A stretch of 64,000 nucleotides of DNA from Streptomyces sp. NBC_01116 (GCF_041435495.1 NZ_CP108644.1:8107501-8171500), one strand, 5' to 3'; positions 45,001-53,700 are shown, numbered from the stretch's first letter. Numbers and translations are program-made. Notes: generated by a model not told the origin, from the letters alone.

Positions 45001-47703
45001 CCGCTCGCCGGACCGCTGCTCGGCGAGACGATCGGGCGCCGCCGCGTCAGCCACGCCCTGATCCCGCCCACCGCCCTCACCGGCCTCGAACCGGACGGAC
45101 TCGACTGCCTGCGGACCCTGATCGTCGGCGGCGAGGCGTGCACGGCACCGCTGACCGCCCGCTGGGCCCCCGGCCGCCGCATGGTGAACGCCTACGGGCC
45201 CACCGAGGCCACCGCCTGCGTCACCATGAGCGCACCCCTGGACCCCGGCGCGACCCCGCCCATCGGCACCCCGCTGCACGGCGTCCGCGTCCACGTCCTG
45301 AACACCCTGCTCCGGCCCGTGCCTCCCGGCGGGACCGGCGAACTGTACGTGGCCGGACCCGGCGTCGCCCAGGGCTACCTGGGCCGCCCCCGGCTCACCG
45401 CCGAACGCTTCGCCGCCGAGCCGGACGGCCCGCCCGGCAGCCGCATGTACCGCACCGGCGACCTGGTGTCCCGTACGCCGGAGGGCTCCCTGCTCTACCA
45501 CGGGCGCGCCGACGACCAGGTGAAGGTCCGGGGCTTCCGCGTCGAGCCGGGCGAGATCGTCGCCGCCCTCCAGGCCCGCCCGGAGATCCGCGCGGCGGCC
45601 GTCGTGCTGCGCCAGGACGACCCGGCGGGCCCGCGCCGGCTGGTCGCCTACCTGGTCCCGTCGGCGTACCCGGCCGAAGCCGCGGGCGCCGCGCCGTCCG
45701 GCGTCACCGACCAGCAGCCCGGGGCGTCGGAGCCCGACACCACCGCCCTGCGCGCCGCCCTCGCCCGCGTCCTGCCCGACCACATGGTGCCCAGCGCCTT
45801 CGTGACCGTTCCCGGGCTGCCGGTCACCGCGAACGGCAAGCTCGACCGCGACGCGCTGCCCGCTCCCGACTTCGGCGCGGCCACCGGCGACACCGCTCCC
45901 GAAGGACCGGCCGAGGAGACGCTGGCCGTACTCTTCGCCGAGGTGCTGGCCCTGCCGTCGGTGGGCGCGCAGGACAGCTTCTTCGCCCTCGGCGGCGACA
46001 GTATCCTCTCCATGCAGCTGGTCGCCCGCGCCCGCGCCGCCGGTCTGCGGATCACCCCGCGCGAGGTCTTCGAGCAGCCCTCCGTCCGGGCGCTCGCCGC
46101 GCTGGTCTCCGGCCGCGAGCCGGACCCGGCTCCCGGCCTCCGGGCTCCCGCCCTCCCGGAGAGCGGGCCCGTGCCCCTCACGCCCATCATGCGGTGGTTG
46201 TCCGAACGGCCGGGCCCCACCGGCAGGTTCAGCCAGTCCATGGTGCTGACCCTGCCGCCCGGGATCACCCCGGAGGAGACGGCCGAGGTGCTGGGCGCGG
46301 TCCTGCGCCACCACGCGGTCCTGCGCGCCCGCATCGACCTGGACGCCGGGACCTTCGTCATCCCGGAGCCGGACGAGGCCCCCGCCCCGGCCCTGGACGA
46401 GGGACCGCCCGGTATGGGGTCGAGCCCCGAGGCCCTCATCCGCGAGGTCGACGAGCTCGCCGCCCGGCTCGACCCGCCCCGGGGACTGATGGTGCGGGCC
46501 CGCAGCTATCCGGGGAACGCCGGGGAGCCCGGCAGGCTGCTGCTCGTCGTCCACCACCTCGCCGTCGACGGCGTCTCTTGGCGCATCCTGCTCGACGACC
46601 TCGCCGAGGCCTGGAACGCGGTGTCCGAGGGGCGCGCCCCGCACCTGTCGCCCGCGACCACCCCGTTCCGGAACTGGGCCCACGTACTCGGCAGGCAGGT
46701 GTCCGAGCGCACCGCCGAACTGCCGCTCTGGGAGGGGATACTGGCTGCGCCGGACCGGCTCCCCGCCCCCGACCGGCTCCCCGCCCCCGACCGGCTCCCC
46801 GCCCCGGGCCTGCCTCCCACCGCGGCGTCCCGCCCTGCCGCGCCGCTCGCCCTGGGCACGGTCGCCGAGGCACGCCACCTGGTCCGGACCCTCGACGGCG
46901 CACACACCCGCACCCTGCTCACCGGGGCAGCCGAACGCCACGGCGCCCGCGTCCAGGACCTCATGCTCACCGCCCTCGCCCGCGCCGTACGCGAGTGGAG
47001 CGGGCGCGACCGGGTGGACTTCGCCGCCCATGTCGAGGGACACGGCCGGGAACAGCAGATCGAGGACGGCGCCGACCTCTCCCGTACCGTCGGCTGGTTC
47101 ACCAGCCTCTACCCCGTACGGCTGACCGCGACGGCCACCGAGGGGCCCGGCGACACCCTCGCCCGGACCCGCGACCACCTGGCGCGCCTGCCCGACAGCG
47201 GCATCGGCTACGGCCTGCTGCGGTACGGGGCGCAGCCCCCGGCGGGCTCACCGCGGGGGGAGGCGGACGGCCCCGGCGCACCCCTGGTCGCGTTCAACTA
47301 CCTCGGGCGGTTCGGCACGGCGCCCACGGGCGGGGGAGCGGCCTGGACTCCGGCGCCCGGGGCCGGCGTGCTCGGGGGCGCGATCGACGACGCGCTGACC
47401 ATGGCGCACGCCGTCGAGATCAACGCCCTCACCCGGGACACCCCCGAGGGCCCCCAGCTGGACACCCGGCTCACCTGGGCCCCGGCGGCTCTCGACGACC
47501 GGGCGGCGCACGCCCTCGCCGACTGCTGGCAGCGCGCGCTGGCCGCCCTCGCCACGGACGCCCCGCCGCCCCCGGAACCGGAGCCCACGGCCGGGCCCGC
47601 CGACCCGCCCGCGGACCGGCTCACCGACAGGCCCGCCCACGGCCTGTCCCCGCTCAGCCCCGAACAGACAGCCATGCTCGAAGCGCGATGGAGGAACCGG
47701 TGA
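30064..47703 (+). CDS. Five-module non-ribosomal peptide synthetase (C-A-T x5, last with E)
   Basis: A 5,879-residue cytoplasmic assembly line. Approximate residues: C1 5-460 (EntF-like, HHILLDA at 138); A1 470-1005; T1 1042; C2 1112-1560; A2 1612-2105; T2 2146; C3 2208-2620; A3 2666-3155; T3 3202; C4 3268-3680; A4 3726-4215; T4 4256; C5 4322-4740; A5 4770-5265; T5 5305; E5 5370-5830. Pocket codes read by eye: A1 and A2 DILQLGLIW(K) = Gly; A3 DFWNVGMVH(K) = Thr; A4 DVWHLSLVD(K) = Ser; A5 DAMLIGAAC(K), not assigned, perhaps aromatic, made D by E5. T1-T3 have GGHS; T4 and T5 have GGDS, normal before an E domain, yet no E follows T4. C2 carries a pentapeptide repeat, A1 an acidic Gly/Ala insertion (31830-31985), E5 a hexapeptide repeat. 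ATG 30064 has GGGAG seven bases upstream. The C terminus (LSPEQTAMLEARWRNR) is a docking helix for the next synthetase. Confidence 0.95.
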   Translation: MSTHRERLPLTEAQLGLWSAQRIDPANPVYLTAEYVELTGPLDERAFTAAVTRAVDEADGLSVRFTADGDDVHQETGAIRPAGPDVLDLRTADDPGAAALAWMEEERSTPVDIEHGPLYRHTLLRTGDERWLWYHRCHHILLDAYGYARLAARVAELYGHACAGTEPPATSFGSLRDAVEEDRRYTDSEQHAADARFWQDLLADRPHPPTPARTAPTRVAPRFLRSRLTLGADDAERLAAFAQRSRATWPEAVTAAWALYLTRLTGAPEAVIGLPVSNRTGSVLARTPVTAVNVVPLRVTVDEGEPVGDLLRRVTATLRRQRRHQRYRGERLRRDLQLFGHGRRLVGPQLNIKPFATDLTFGDCAGAVHSLAAGAVEDLNVTVSGRGGPDGLTGLDLVLDGSPDLYGPEELDAHLHRFAALLDRLSRAEPGLPGARVALLGEPERLRVLEEFNAPADEDAEAAPAPGLVEGFADQARRTPHAVALRCGDGHLTYGELADRAGRLASALTARGAGRGSLIAVALPRGEALLVALLAVASAGAAYVPLDPRYPADRLRYMLADSDPLLLVTDRAHPWGAGLPRLTVALDGTLPDTDAEAGGEVGAATGTEGRPETGAEAATRAADSPAPPETSHPGGPVDSHPGDPAYVIYTSGSTGRPKGVVVSRLALANFLAAMGRLLDLSGEDRLLAVTTVSFDIAALELFVPLLGGATVVLAADDDVTDPFALSALIRSSTPTVMQATPSLWRVLADAAPDALGGLRALSGGEPLPADLADRLTRHADGLVNLYGPTETTIWSTAAVLGDGAPPHVGRPVRRTRAYVLDRTLAPAPVGATGELHLAGDGVADGYLGRPALTATRFVAAPYGTPGGRMYRTGDLARFRDDGTLEVLGRADHQVKIRGHRVEPGEIEAALLAHPSVAEAAVTAVPTPGGGLTLAAYCVLVTARKESVAGAAGDDRWAGPLRRALAEQLPEHLVPGHFVALERLPLTPNGKTDRAALPGVGPSAGPEAGRAPRAGAESLLCDLFADVLGRSGASPDDDFFLLGGHSLSAARLVTALRSRTGTELPVRALFDHSTPARLAAVLEEADRAENAGVPVRAAGAPPLVRRPRPARPPLSFGQRRLWFLARSQGEDGSYNIPLALDITGRLDPDALRRALRDVADRHEILRTVLPVQDGEAWQQVLEIAAAEPGLREVGVSEARLPERVTAEAARPFDVERETPLRAVLFTVEPDRAEAGAAEPRAVEPGIAEPISVEPEFAEPGVAEPEVAEAETGAPLRQTLLLVLHHIAADEWSLPPLLDDLAVAYTARLGGTGPHLPRPPVDHVDFTLWQRDLVTASEDEDAAYWRTRLSGAPEQLTLPWARPRPVRAGGPARTHDFAIDAELHQRVRMLARSTRTTTFMVLHAAFAATLSQLGCGDDLVIGTPVAGRDDEALRDSVGFLINTLPLRTDLSGTPSFLDLLERTRDDDLTALAHQRLPLERIVAEVNPPRLPGVSPLFQVLFAVREEFPARPVLPGQSGRPRLVTTRTAKFDLQCTISEDPATGAAGQLEYRTDLWDASAADRFARAFLHVLDQVTAAPERPVVTTGTAAVVTPATAPGERGAAPDPHPVPATSLAELCAAQAARTPARTALISGADEITYADLDARSARLARLLAERGAGPGVLVGVSLPRGAGLLVTLLAVARTGAAHLPVDPGFPAERIRMLLADAAPALLVTDSATARTLDADPVTALLLDDPATVRAAAGAAPLAPRPAHGDSPAYVIHTSGSTGRPKGVVVTRAAVVNFLLCLADTLEFHGRERLLAVTTVGFDIAVLELFLPLITGGTVILADREQVRDPALLAGLVDTARPTVMQATPSLWRALLDTAPDAVRGLLALAGGEALAPDLAGRLVARGADLVNLYGPTETTIWSAAGRLDAADAETPHIGTPLWNTRALVLGRGLVPLPAGVTGELYLAGDGLAQGYLGRPGQTAERFTADPCGPPGSRMYRTGDLARLRADGVLEIVGRADHQVKIRGHRVEPGEVAAALRAHPAVEDAAVVAHQDPSGSGPRLVAHLTGLTGSAEARTATAARVREELRAVLPGHLVPDLCLPLDALPLTPNGKLDRAALPAPRQAAAPVGRAPAGQREELLAALFADLLGLEQVGAEADFFALGGHSLLAARLAGRAAEVLGRPLSVRQVFDTPTVAALAARPTTPDTALPPLEPVTHEGPLPLSPAQARLWFLSRLQPGPGYHLPFVLTLTGEVDRDALAAAVGDLAERHAVLRTVFPEADGAPVQHILDRAAPVRFRTARSPEAAEESLGALSAEPFDLATEPPFRATVLTEPDRTRVLLLIHHIAADEWSVEPLLTDLSAAYRARLAGGPPDLPPLGARYTDYAHWQHTLLDGGHLGNQIDFWRRTLLGAPAVLDLPTDRPRPEAPTGRGGFVSFTVPDEVASGLRSLAADAGVTPFMVTQAALCALLAGLGAGDDIPLGVPTAGRGERRTEELIGFFVNTLVLRTDLSGDPTFRELLGRVRAVDLDAFDHAELPFERVVEEVNPERGPANPLFQVMLTYQNRTAIPFTAPGLDAAFTLRETDTAKFDLVVGFTDHLAGGSIDGAVNYSADLFDATTVRTLADRLVAVLARAVARPDTPIGSIGLLTAGEEDTLLRRWNPTGDHRGTPSVLDRFARAAADHPDAPALTDRGDTCTYADLDARTNALARLLMSYGVGPEDRVALLLPRSTTLVEAVLAVAKTGAAYVPVDPAHPQDRIAWTLQDAAPALVLTDTATVGSAPATCTAPVLALDDEPHAGSRRRQPDGPVTDAERTGPPRQDNAAYLIYTSGSTGRPKGVVVTGRNLARLFDATAEDAFGPDDVWTLFHSYAFDFSVWEMWGALLHGGRLVIVPGTVTRSPDEFLELLHHEGVTVLNQTPSACYQLTEALTAPGSPGLPPALRLIVLGGEALDPARLAPWLRNPGGPRLVNMYGITETTVHVTTHDLAPGAPVPGVSPVGRAIDDLRTYVLDRRLRPVPPGVTGELYVAGAGLSRGYRGRHPLTAERFVADPFGAPGARMYRSGDLARWSGDGTLLYLGRADSQVSLRGFRIETAEIEAVLCDPGGARSAAVLLREDLPTGPGLVAYTTGGVRAADLRAACAARLPAYMVPTAFVALDRLPLTANGKLDRTALPLPDAGAGEPPAGRAPRTAHEHLVARLYGEVLGRAPAAVDEDFFALGGHSLLVTRLAGRVRAELGLDVPVRALFEAPTVAALAARLTGLTRAPDARVPALAPAAERPGRLPLSPAQARLWFLHRLGGSALTYAVPLLLRLHGALDEDALGRALAALTRRHEILRTCYPEHEGRPVQQVLPEAAPVPLTTALLDGESPEDAARRLAAEPFDLADRPPLRAHLLTGPGDERALLLVVHHIAYDEASTGPLVRDLAELYAAELDPDHPAPGAPALQYADYTLWHREATAAREDGLLAYWRTALAGAPEEITLPLDRPRPAEVDEHGDSVEFTIPADTHRAAVRIARENGATLFMVLQSALAVLLTGHGAGHDLPIGTLLSGRGEPALEELPGLIANTVVLRTDTSKSPTFTELLSRVRAVDLDAFDHGDLPFERLVDALAPQRSLSRHPLFQVALIHQNAPHRTHPFGPGTAEVELVETRAAKFDLTLAVVEEPGTDGLRAALNYRTALFDRPTVDALAHRLTALLHRLCAHPGLPVDQVPVLDGAETRRVLADSTGPGTPLPARTLVDLVREQAARTPAAEALRDGTRGWSYREFDTEADRLAGLLTEHGVRRGDTVAVALPRSAELVLAVHAVQRAGAAYLPLDPAQPAARIGSQLQDAEAALLITDPAAPLPEEAVGDLPTLDVTADEVPRFSTVLDPPRPADPAYLLFTSGSTGRPKGVSVPHSAVANRLRWAQDTYRLTGDDRVLLKTPATFDVSVWELFWPLLAGATLVTAGPDDHRDPATLARLLREHRVTTVHFVPSMLTAFTGVAAPDDCATLRRVLASGETLTPAAAGGLLRLAPGAELHNLYGPTEAAVDVTAHPVTAADLASGHIPIGRPVWNTTTLVLDARLRPAPPGAAGELYLAGAQLAYGYHRRAALTATRFVADPYGPPGSRLYRTGDLARLRADGTLEHLGRVDDQIKLRGQRVEPGEIRAVLDAHPEIAAAAVVAHDDPATGATHLIGYVVPRTGGGSALPAGVAEHLAARLPAHLVPTALIPLPDLPVTANGKLDRAALPAPSLTSPATRTAPRTDEELRLAALFAELLRTEHIGVDDSFFALGGDSILSIQLVGAARKAGLVFTPQDVFRHRTVAGLLTVAERATPAAPTRALPAAPDDGAQGRPTPLQEGLLFLSQYDGPGSTGADGDPLDVYHVQVVIRLTEDLDTDRLRAALRTVVRRHAPLRTAFTGDGNGWTQRVHAEAETEFDELDLRRRKPKEQERRAVRRADDERRRRFDLAAPPLLRTTLVRRSETCELVLTGHHLVLDGWSLPLLVRELLHAYADRELPAPPDYPLHRAWLDAQDEQGAAHAWRDALAGVTEPTRLVPDDPGEQELPDQRTVVVDAELTARLAAFARERELTLSTLTQTAWGLVLSAHTGRRDVVFGTVVSGRPAEVPGVTDMIGLFVNTVPVRVGIRPEETLGALAARVQDEFTALLPHHHLGLAAIQRAAGHGVLFDTLTALENYPADGIPALAGATGLGLEEIRGRDATHYPLTFAAVPGERLTLRLTYRPAAVTPARARDLAARVEHLLRTLVTAPDTRVAALDPLTDGERTALTAHRAGPPAPAARTWARLFAEQRDRRPDAVAVDAPDATLTYAELDRRAGELARTLDAAGIRPGQLVAVVLPRSVDLVVAQLAVQQAGAAHLPIDPDYPEDRIAGMLQDARPAGILTHRALADRYPTALLTDAPAPPGRPAAPRPAVTPDHPAYVIFTSGSTGRPKGVVTPHRGLAALATAQAERLGIDDGSRVLQLASPSFDASVMETLMALATGATLVVPEPGPLAGPLLGETIGRRRVSHALIPPTALTGLEPDGLDCLRTLIVGGEACTAPLTARWAPGRRMVNAYGPTEATACVTMSAPLDPGATPPIGTPLHGVRVHVLNTLLRPVPPGGTGELYVAGPGVAQGYLGRPRLTAERFAAEPDGPPGSRMYRTGDLVSRTPEGSLLYHGRADDQVKVRGFRVEPGEIVAALQARPEIRAAAVVLRQDDPAGPRRLVAYLVPSAYPAEAAGAAPSGVTDQQPGASEPDTTALRAALARVLPDHMVPSAFVTVPGLPVTANGKLDRDALPAPDFGAATGDTAPEGPAEETLAVLFAEVLALPSVGAQDSFFALGGDSILSMQLVARARAAGLRITPREVFEQPSVRALAALVSGREPDPAPGLRAPALPESGPVPLTPIMRWLSERPGPTGRFSQSMVLTLPPGITPEETAEVLGAVLRHHAVLRARIDLDAGTFVIPEPDEAPAPALDEGPPGMGSSPEALIREVDELAARLDPPRGLMVRARSYPGNAGEPGRLLLVVHHLAVDGVSWRILLDDLAEAWNAVSEGRAPHLSPATTPFRNWAHVLGRQVSERTAELPLWEGILAAPDRLPAPDRLPAPDRLPAPGLPPTAASRPAAPLALGTVAEARHLVRTLDGAHTRTLLTGAAERHGARVQDLMLTALARAVREWSGRDRVDFAAHVEGHGREQQIEDGADLSRTVGWFTSLYPVRLTATATEGPGDTLARTRDHLARLPDSGIGYGLLRYGAQPPAGSPRGEADGPGAPLVAFNYLGRFGTAPTGGGAAWTPAPGAGVLGGAIDDALTMAHAVEINALTRDTPEGPQLDTRLTWAPAALDDRAAHALADCWQRALAALATDAPPPPEPEPTAGPADPPADRLTDRPAHGLSPLSPEQTAMLEARWRNR
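33766..33870 (+). repeat. Seven tandem 15-bp repeats inside condensation domain C2
   Basis: Seven consecutive units of the type GCTGCCGAACCGAGG encode the pentapeptide pattern (A/V/I)-(A/V)-E-P-x, residues 1235-1269 of the first NRPS. They sit between the strand ending LFTVEPD and the strand leading into the catalytic HHIAADE (His at about 1283). The corresponding loop in the sister domain C3 is only a few residues long. Confidence 0.9.
46753..46806 (+). repeat. Three tandem 18-bp repeats inside epimerization domain E5
   Basis: GACCGGCTCCCCGCCCCC occurs at 46753-46770 and 46771-46788 without change, and at 46789-46806 with one substitution. It encodes PDRLPA three times in a linker after LPLWEGILAA. 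E7 and E9 lack it. Near-identity of units points to a recent slippage event. Confidence 0.9.
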
Positions 47704-50700
47704 GTGCGGACCACGGCCTGGAAGACATCCTTCCCCTGGCGCCCCTTCAGGAGGGCCTGCTCTTCCACGCGGACCTCTCCGACGCTCAGGGAGCCCCCGG
47801 GGCGACCGATGGACTCGACGTCTACACCATGCGTCTGGTCTTCCGCCTCGGCGGCGACCTCGACACCCCCGCGCTGCGGCGCGCGACGGACACCGTGCTG
47901 GACCGCCACCCCCACCTGCGGGCGGCGTTCCTCCAGGAAGGTCTCGACCGGCCCGTCCAGGCGATCCCCCGCGCGGCCGAGGTGCCCTGGCGGGAGATCG
48001 ACCTGCGGGACGCCGACCCCGGCCGGCAGCGGGCCGAGGAGCAGCGGATCCTGGACGAGGAGCGCGGCCACCGCTTCGACCTGACCCGGCCCCCGCTGCT
48101 GCGGCTCACCCTGCTGCGCCACGGCGACCAGGACCACACCCTGATCCTGACCGCCCATCACATCCTGCTGGACGGCTGGTCGGTGCCGCTGCTCGGCAAG
48201 GAGCTGTTCACCGCCTACGCCCAGCACACCAAGGCCCCCGCCGCACCCGCCCTGCCCGCGGTCCGCCCCTACCGGGATTTCCTGGCCTGGCTGGCCGCCC
48301 AGGACCGGCCCGCCGCCATCAGCGCCTGGCGCGAGGCGCTCGCCCCGCTGACCGCACCCACCCTCCTCGCACCCGCCGCCACGGGCGCGGTCGTGCCCGA
48401 GGCCCCCGTCCAGCTCGACCTGCGGCTCTCCGCCCCGACCGGCGAAGCCCTCGGGGCCTTCGCCGCGGCCCGGCAACTGACCGCGGCGACCGTCCACCAG
48501 GCGGCCTGGGGCACAGCGCTGGCCCGGCTGACCGGCCGGGCGGACGTGGCGTTCGGCACCACCGTCTCCGGCCGCCCCGCCGACCTCGACGGCGCCGAGT
48601 CCATGATCGGCCTGTTCATCAACACCCTCCCGGTCGTCGTGCACGCACCCCCGCGCGCCCCGCTCGCCGACATCGCCACCGCCCTCCAGGCAGGCCGCGC
48701 GAAGCTCCTCGGCCACGAACACCTCGGGCTCCCGGACCTCCAGCGACTGGCCGGAACCGGGGAGCTGTTCGACACCCTGCTGGTGGTGGAGAACTTCGGC
48801 GTGGACACCCGGGGGCTCGCCGACGCCCAGGCGGCGGGCGGCCTCACCGTGCGGTCCGTCCGCGGCGAGGACGCCACGCACTACCCCGTCACCGTCGTCG
48901 TCCACCCGGGCCCCGAGACCCGGATCGCCCTGCGCTACCGGCCCGACCTCCTCACCGCCGACCGCGCTCGGGCCCTCGGCACCGCCTACGTCCGCGTCCT
49001 GGAGGCCCTGGCCACCGCACCCACCGCCCCGGCGGGGACCGTGGAACTCCTCACGGCGCGGGACCGCCGCCGCGTCCTCGACGACGGAGAGGCCCTCGCC
49101 CCCGAGGCCGCAGCGCCGACCGGGTCCATCCCCGAGCGGTTCGCGCGGGCCGCCGCCCTGGACCCCGACGCGACAGCCGTGACCGACGGCGACCGAGCCC
49201 TGAGCTACCGCGAACTCACCGCCCTCGCCGACCGGATGGCCCATCTGCTCAGCGCACACGGTGCGGGCCCCGGCACCTTCGTGGCCCTCTCGCTCGAACC
49301 GTCCGCCGAGCAGATCGGCGCGATCCTCGGCGTCCTCAAGACCGGTGCGGCCTACCTGCCGCTGCCCACCGACGCCCCCGCCGACCGTATCCGCCCCCAA
49401 CTCGCCTCCGCGCGACCGGTGGTGGGCCTCACCGCCTCCCCGCGACAGCGGGACGGCCTGCCCGCGACCGACGGAGCCGCCGACCGCCCCGGCGCTGGAT
49501 GGCTGACGCTCGACGACCTCCCCGCGGCGGCCCCGGACGACACCCCGTACACCGCCCCCGCCATCTCCCCGGGCGCCGCCGCCTACGTCATCCACACCTC
49601 CGGCTCCACCGGACGCCCCAAGGGCGTCGTCGTCGGACACCACAACGTGCTCCGGCTGTTGGACACGACCGACGACGACTTCGGGTTCGGCGCGGACGAC
49701 GTGTGGACGCTCTTCCACAGCTATGCCTTCGACTTCTCCGTCTGGGAGATCTTCGGGGCCCTGCTGTACGGCGGACGCCTCGTCGTCGTACCGCGCGCCA
49801 CCACCCGCGCGCCCGAGGAGTTCGCCGCCCTCCTGCGCCGCGAACGCGTCACCGTGCTCAACCAGACCCCGTCCGCCTTCCACCAGCTCGCCGACGTCCT
49901 CCTCGGAGCCTCCGAGGAGATGGAACTCGCGCTGCGCACCGTGGTGTTCGGCGGCGAGGCGCTCGACCCCGGACGGCTCGCCGGCTGGTTCGAGCGGTAC
50001 GGCGACGACGGTCCCGAACTGGTCAACATGTACGGCATCACCGAGACCACCGTGCACGTCACCCACCGGACGCTGGAGGCCGACGGGACGGCCGCCGCGG
50101 ACACCCCCACGAGCCCCGTCGGGCGACCGCTCGACGACCTCGCCGCCCGACTCCTCGACTCCGCCCTGCACCCGGTCGCTCCCGGGGCCACCGGAGAGCT
50201 GTACATCGCCGGGCCCGGCCTGGCCCGGGGCTACCTCGGCCGGTACGCCCTCACCGCCACCCGCTTCGTCGCCGACCCGTACGGGGCGCCCGGCGCCCGC
50301 ATGTACCGCACCGGAGACCTCGCCCGCTGGACGGCGGACGGCGAACTCGACTACCTCGGGCGCGCCGACGAACAGGTCCAGATCCGGGGCTTCCGGGTCG
50401 AACCCGGCGAGGCGCGCGCCGCACTCGCCGCACTCGACGAGGTCGCCGACGCCGTCGTCCTCGCCCGCCCCGCCCCCGGCGGCGGCACCCGGCTCCTCGC
50501 CTACGCCACCCCCGCCGCCGGCCCGCTCGCCCCGGACCGGCTCCGCGAGGCCCTGCGCGAACGGCTGCCCGACTACCTGGTCCCCGCCGCCGTCATCCCC
50601 GTGGACCACTGGCCGCTGACCGTCAACGGCAAGCTCGACCGCAACGCCCTGCCCGAACCGGAGGCCGCCACCCCCGGCGGGCGCGCCCCGGCGACCCCGC

Positions 50701-53700
50701 AGGAGGAGATCGTCGCCCACCTCTTCGCGGAGATCCTCGAACGCGAACAGGTCGGCGCCGACGACGACTTCTTCGCCCTCGGCGGCCACTCCCTCCTCGC
50801 GACCCGCCTCGCCTCCCGGATCCGGGCGGCTCTCGACGTGTCCCTGTCGGTGCGCGACGTCTTCGAGGCCGCGACCGTCGCCGCCCTCGCCCGCCGCGCC
50901 CAGCACGCGGGCCGGGCCCCCGAACCGCTGCGGCCCTGGCCGCGCCCCGCCGAGCTGCCGCTCTCCCCGGCGCAGCGCCGGCTCTGGTTCCTCCAGCAGC
51001 TCCACGGCATCGGGGCCGACTACAACATCCCCTTCGCCGCCCGGCTGACCGGCCCCCTCGACGTCCCCGCCCTGCGCGCCGCCGTCACCGACGTGATGAC
51101 CCGTCACGAGGCGCTGCGCACCGTCTTCCCCGCCACCGACGGCCGGCCGCGCCAGCACATCGTCGACGCGTCCGACCTCGCCGATCCGCTCACGGTCACC
51201 GAGGCCACCGGCGCCGAGGGCGAACTCCGGCAGTACGTCGAGGAGACGGCGGGCAGGGCCTTCGACGTCGAGCGGGACGTGCCGCTGCGCGCGGGCCTGC
51301 TGCGGATCGCCCCCGACCAGCACCTCATCGTGCTCGTCGTCCACCACATCGCCGCCGACCAGTGGTCCGCCCGCCCCCTCCTCACCGACCTCGCCACCGC
51401 CTACGCCGCCCGCAGCGGGGGAGACGCGCCCGCCTGGCCGCCGCTGCCCGTCCAGTACGCCGACTTCACCCTGTGGCAGCGCGACACCCTCGGCTGGGAC
51501 GACGAGGCACCCGACGCGGACGGTGTCGCCGCAGCCCAGCTCGACCACTGGCGGACCGCTCTGCGCGACCTGCCCGCCGAACTGCCGCTGCCCGCCGACC
51601 GGCCGCGTCCGCCGGTCCCCAGCCACCGCGGCGGCTTCGCCCGCTTCACCGTGCCGCCCGAGGTGCACACCGCGATGCGCACGCTCGCCCGGACCGAGTC
51701 CACCTCACTGTTCATGGTCGCCCACGCGGCGCTCGCCGCACTGCTCGCCCGCACCGGGGCGGGCCGGGACATCGTCATCGGCACACCCGTCGCCGGACGC
51801 CACGACACCGCGCTCGACGACCTCGTCGGCTTCTTCGTCAACAACCTCGTCCTGCGCACCGACCTGTCCGGCGACCCCTCCTTCCGCGACCTCCTGCACC
51901 GGGTGCGGGAGGCCGACCTCGCCGCGTACGCCCACGCCGACGTCCCGTTCGAGCACCTCGTCGACGCCCTCGCCCCGCACCGCTCCCTCGCCCGGCACCC
52001 GCTGTTCCAGGTGATGCTGGCGTACGAGAACCGGCAGGCGGGCGAGATCGGGCTCCCCGGGCTCACCACCACGACCGTTCCGGCGTTCGGCCGCTCCGCC
52101 AAGTTCGACCTGACCTTCACCCTCGCCGAACGCGACGGGACCGACGGCATCGAAGGCGTCCTGGAGTACGCCGAGGACCTCTTCGAACCCGCCACCGCAC
52201 AGGCACTCGCCGACCGCCTGGTCCGCCTCCTGGCCGAGGCCGTCACCGCCCCCGCGACACCGTTGCACCGGCTGGAGATCCTCGGCCCCGCCGAACGCAC
52301 CGCTCTCCTCGGCCGCCCCGAGGACGTCGGCGCCCCGCACGGTGACGCCTCCACCACCCTGCCCGGACTCTTCGCCGCCGTCGCCGCCGCACACCCCGAC
52401 GCACCCGCCCTCGCCGGACCTGACCTGGCCACGGGCGAGCGCACCGAACTGGACTACCGGGGGCTCGACGCCGCCGCGAACGCCCTCGCCCGCCGGCTCG
52501 TCGAACACGGCGTACGGGCACAGGACCGGGTCGCGGTCATGCTGCCCCGCACCGTCGAGGCCGTCGTCGCCCTGCTCGCCGTCGCGAAGACCGGAGCCGT
52601 CTACCTCCCCGTCGACCCGGACTACCCGGCGGAGCGGATCGCGCACATGCTCACCGACGCGGCCCCCACCCTCGTCCTCACCGCCCCGGGAACACCCGCC
52701 TTCGACGGTGCCTCCCGGCTGGAGATCGACGGCACCCCGACCGGCCCCGCCGACGACCCGGGCCACTGGCACACCCAACGGCCCGACACGGCGGCGTACA
52801 TCATCTACACCTCCGGGTCCACCGGCCGGCCCAAGGGCGTGGCCGTCACCCACACCGGGCTGCCCGCCCTGGCCCGCACCCTCGCCGACGCCTTCGGGGC
52901 CGGGCCGGGCGACCGCGTCCTCCAGTTCGCCTCGCTGAGCTTCGACACGTCGGTCTGGGAGATCGTCATGGCGCTGTTCTCCGGCGCCGCCCTGGAGATC
53001 GTGCCCGCCGACCGGCGGCTCGGCGAACCGCTCGCGGACTTCCTCGCCGAACACCGCGTCACCCACCTCACCGTCCCGCCCGCCGTCCTCGCCGCACTCC
53101 CCGACGACGCCGTCGCCCCCGGCACCACGCTCATCGTCGCCGGAGAGGCCTGCACCCCCGCCCTCGTCCGCGCCTGGGCCGGACGCACCCGCATGTTCAA
53201 CTCCTACGGCCCCACCGAGACCACCGTCGACGCCACCCTCTGGCGGTGCGACCCCGACCGGCTGCGCGCCGACGACAACAGCCCGGTCCCCGTCGGCACC
53301 GCCGTCGCCGAGACCGCCGCCCTCGTCCTGGACGCGGCGCTGCGGCCGGTACCGCCCGGCACCCCCGGCGAGCTGTACGTCGCCGGGTCCGGGCTCGCCC
53401 GCGGCTACCTGGGCCGCCCCGGCCTCACCGCGACCCGCTTCGTCGCCGCGCCCTACGGCCCGCCCGGCACCCGGATGTACCGCACCGGCGACCTGGCCCG
53501 CCGCCGTGCCGACGGAGAGCTGGAGTACCTGGGCCGCGCCGACCACCAGGTTAAGCTGCGCGGATTCCGCATCGAGCTGGGCGAGATCGAGTCTGCCCTG
53601 ACCGCGCTCCCCGGCGTACGCCAGGCCGCCGCCGTCCTGCGCGAGGACCGGCCAGGCAGCAGGCTGCTCGCCGGCTACGCCGTCCCCCGGCCGGGGGACG

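Noticed and set aside
35326..47178. A 3,950-codon open frame on the minus strand across the NRPS genes (and similar ones at 29953-31983, 47298-51668 and 55596-61985)
   Set aside because: They are antisense to conserved NRPS domains, with Gly/Asp/Arg-rich sequence lacking any domain; long antisense frames are a product of very high third-position GC.
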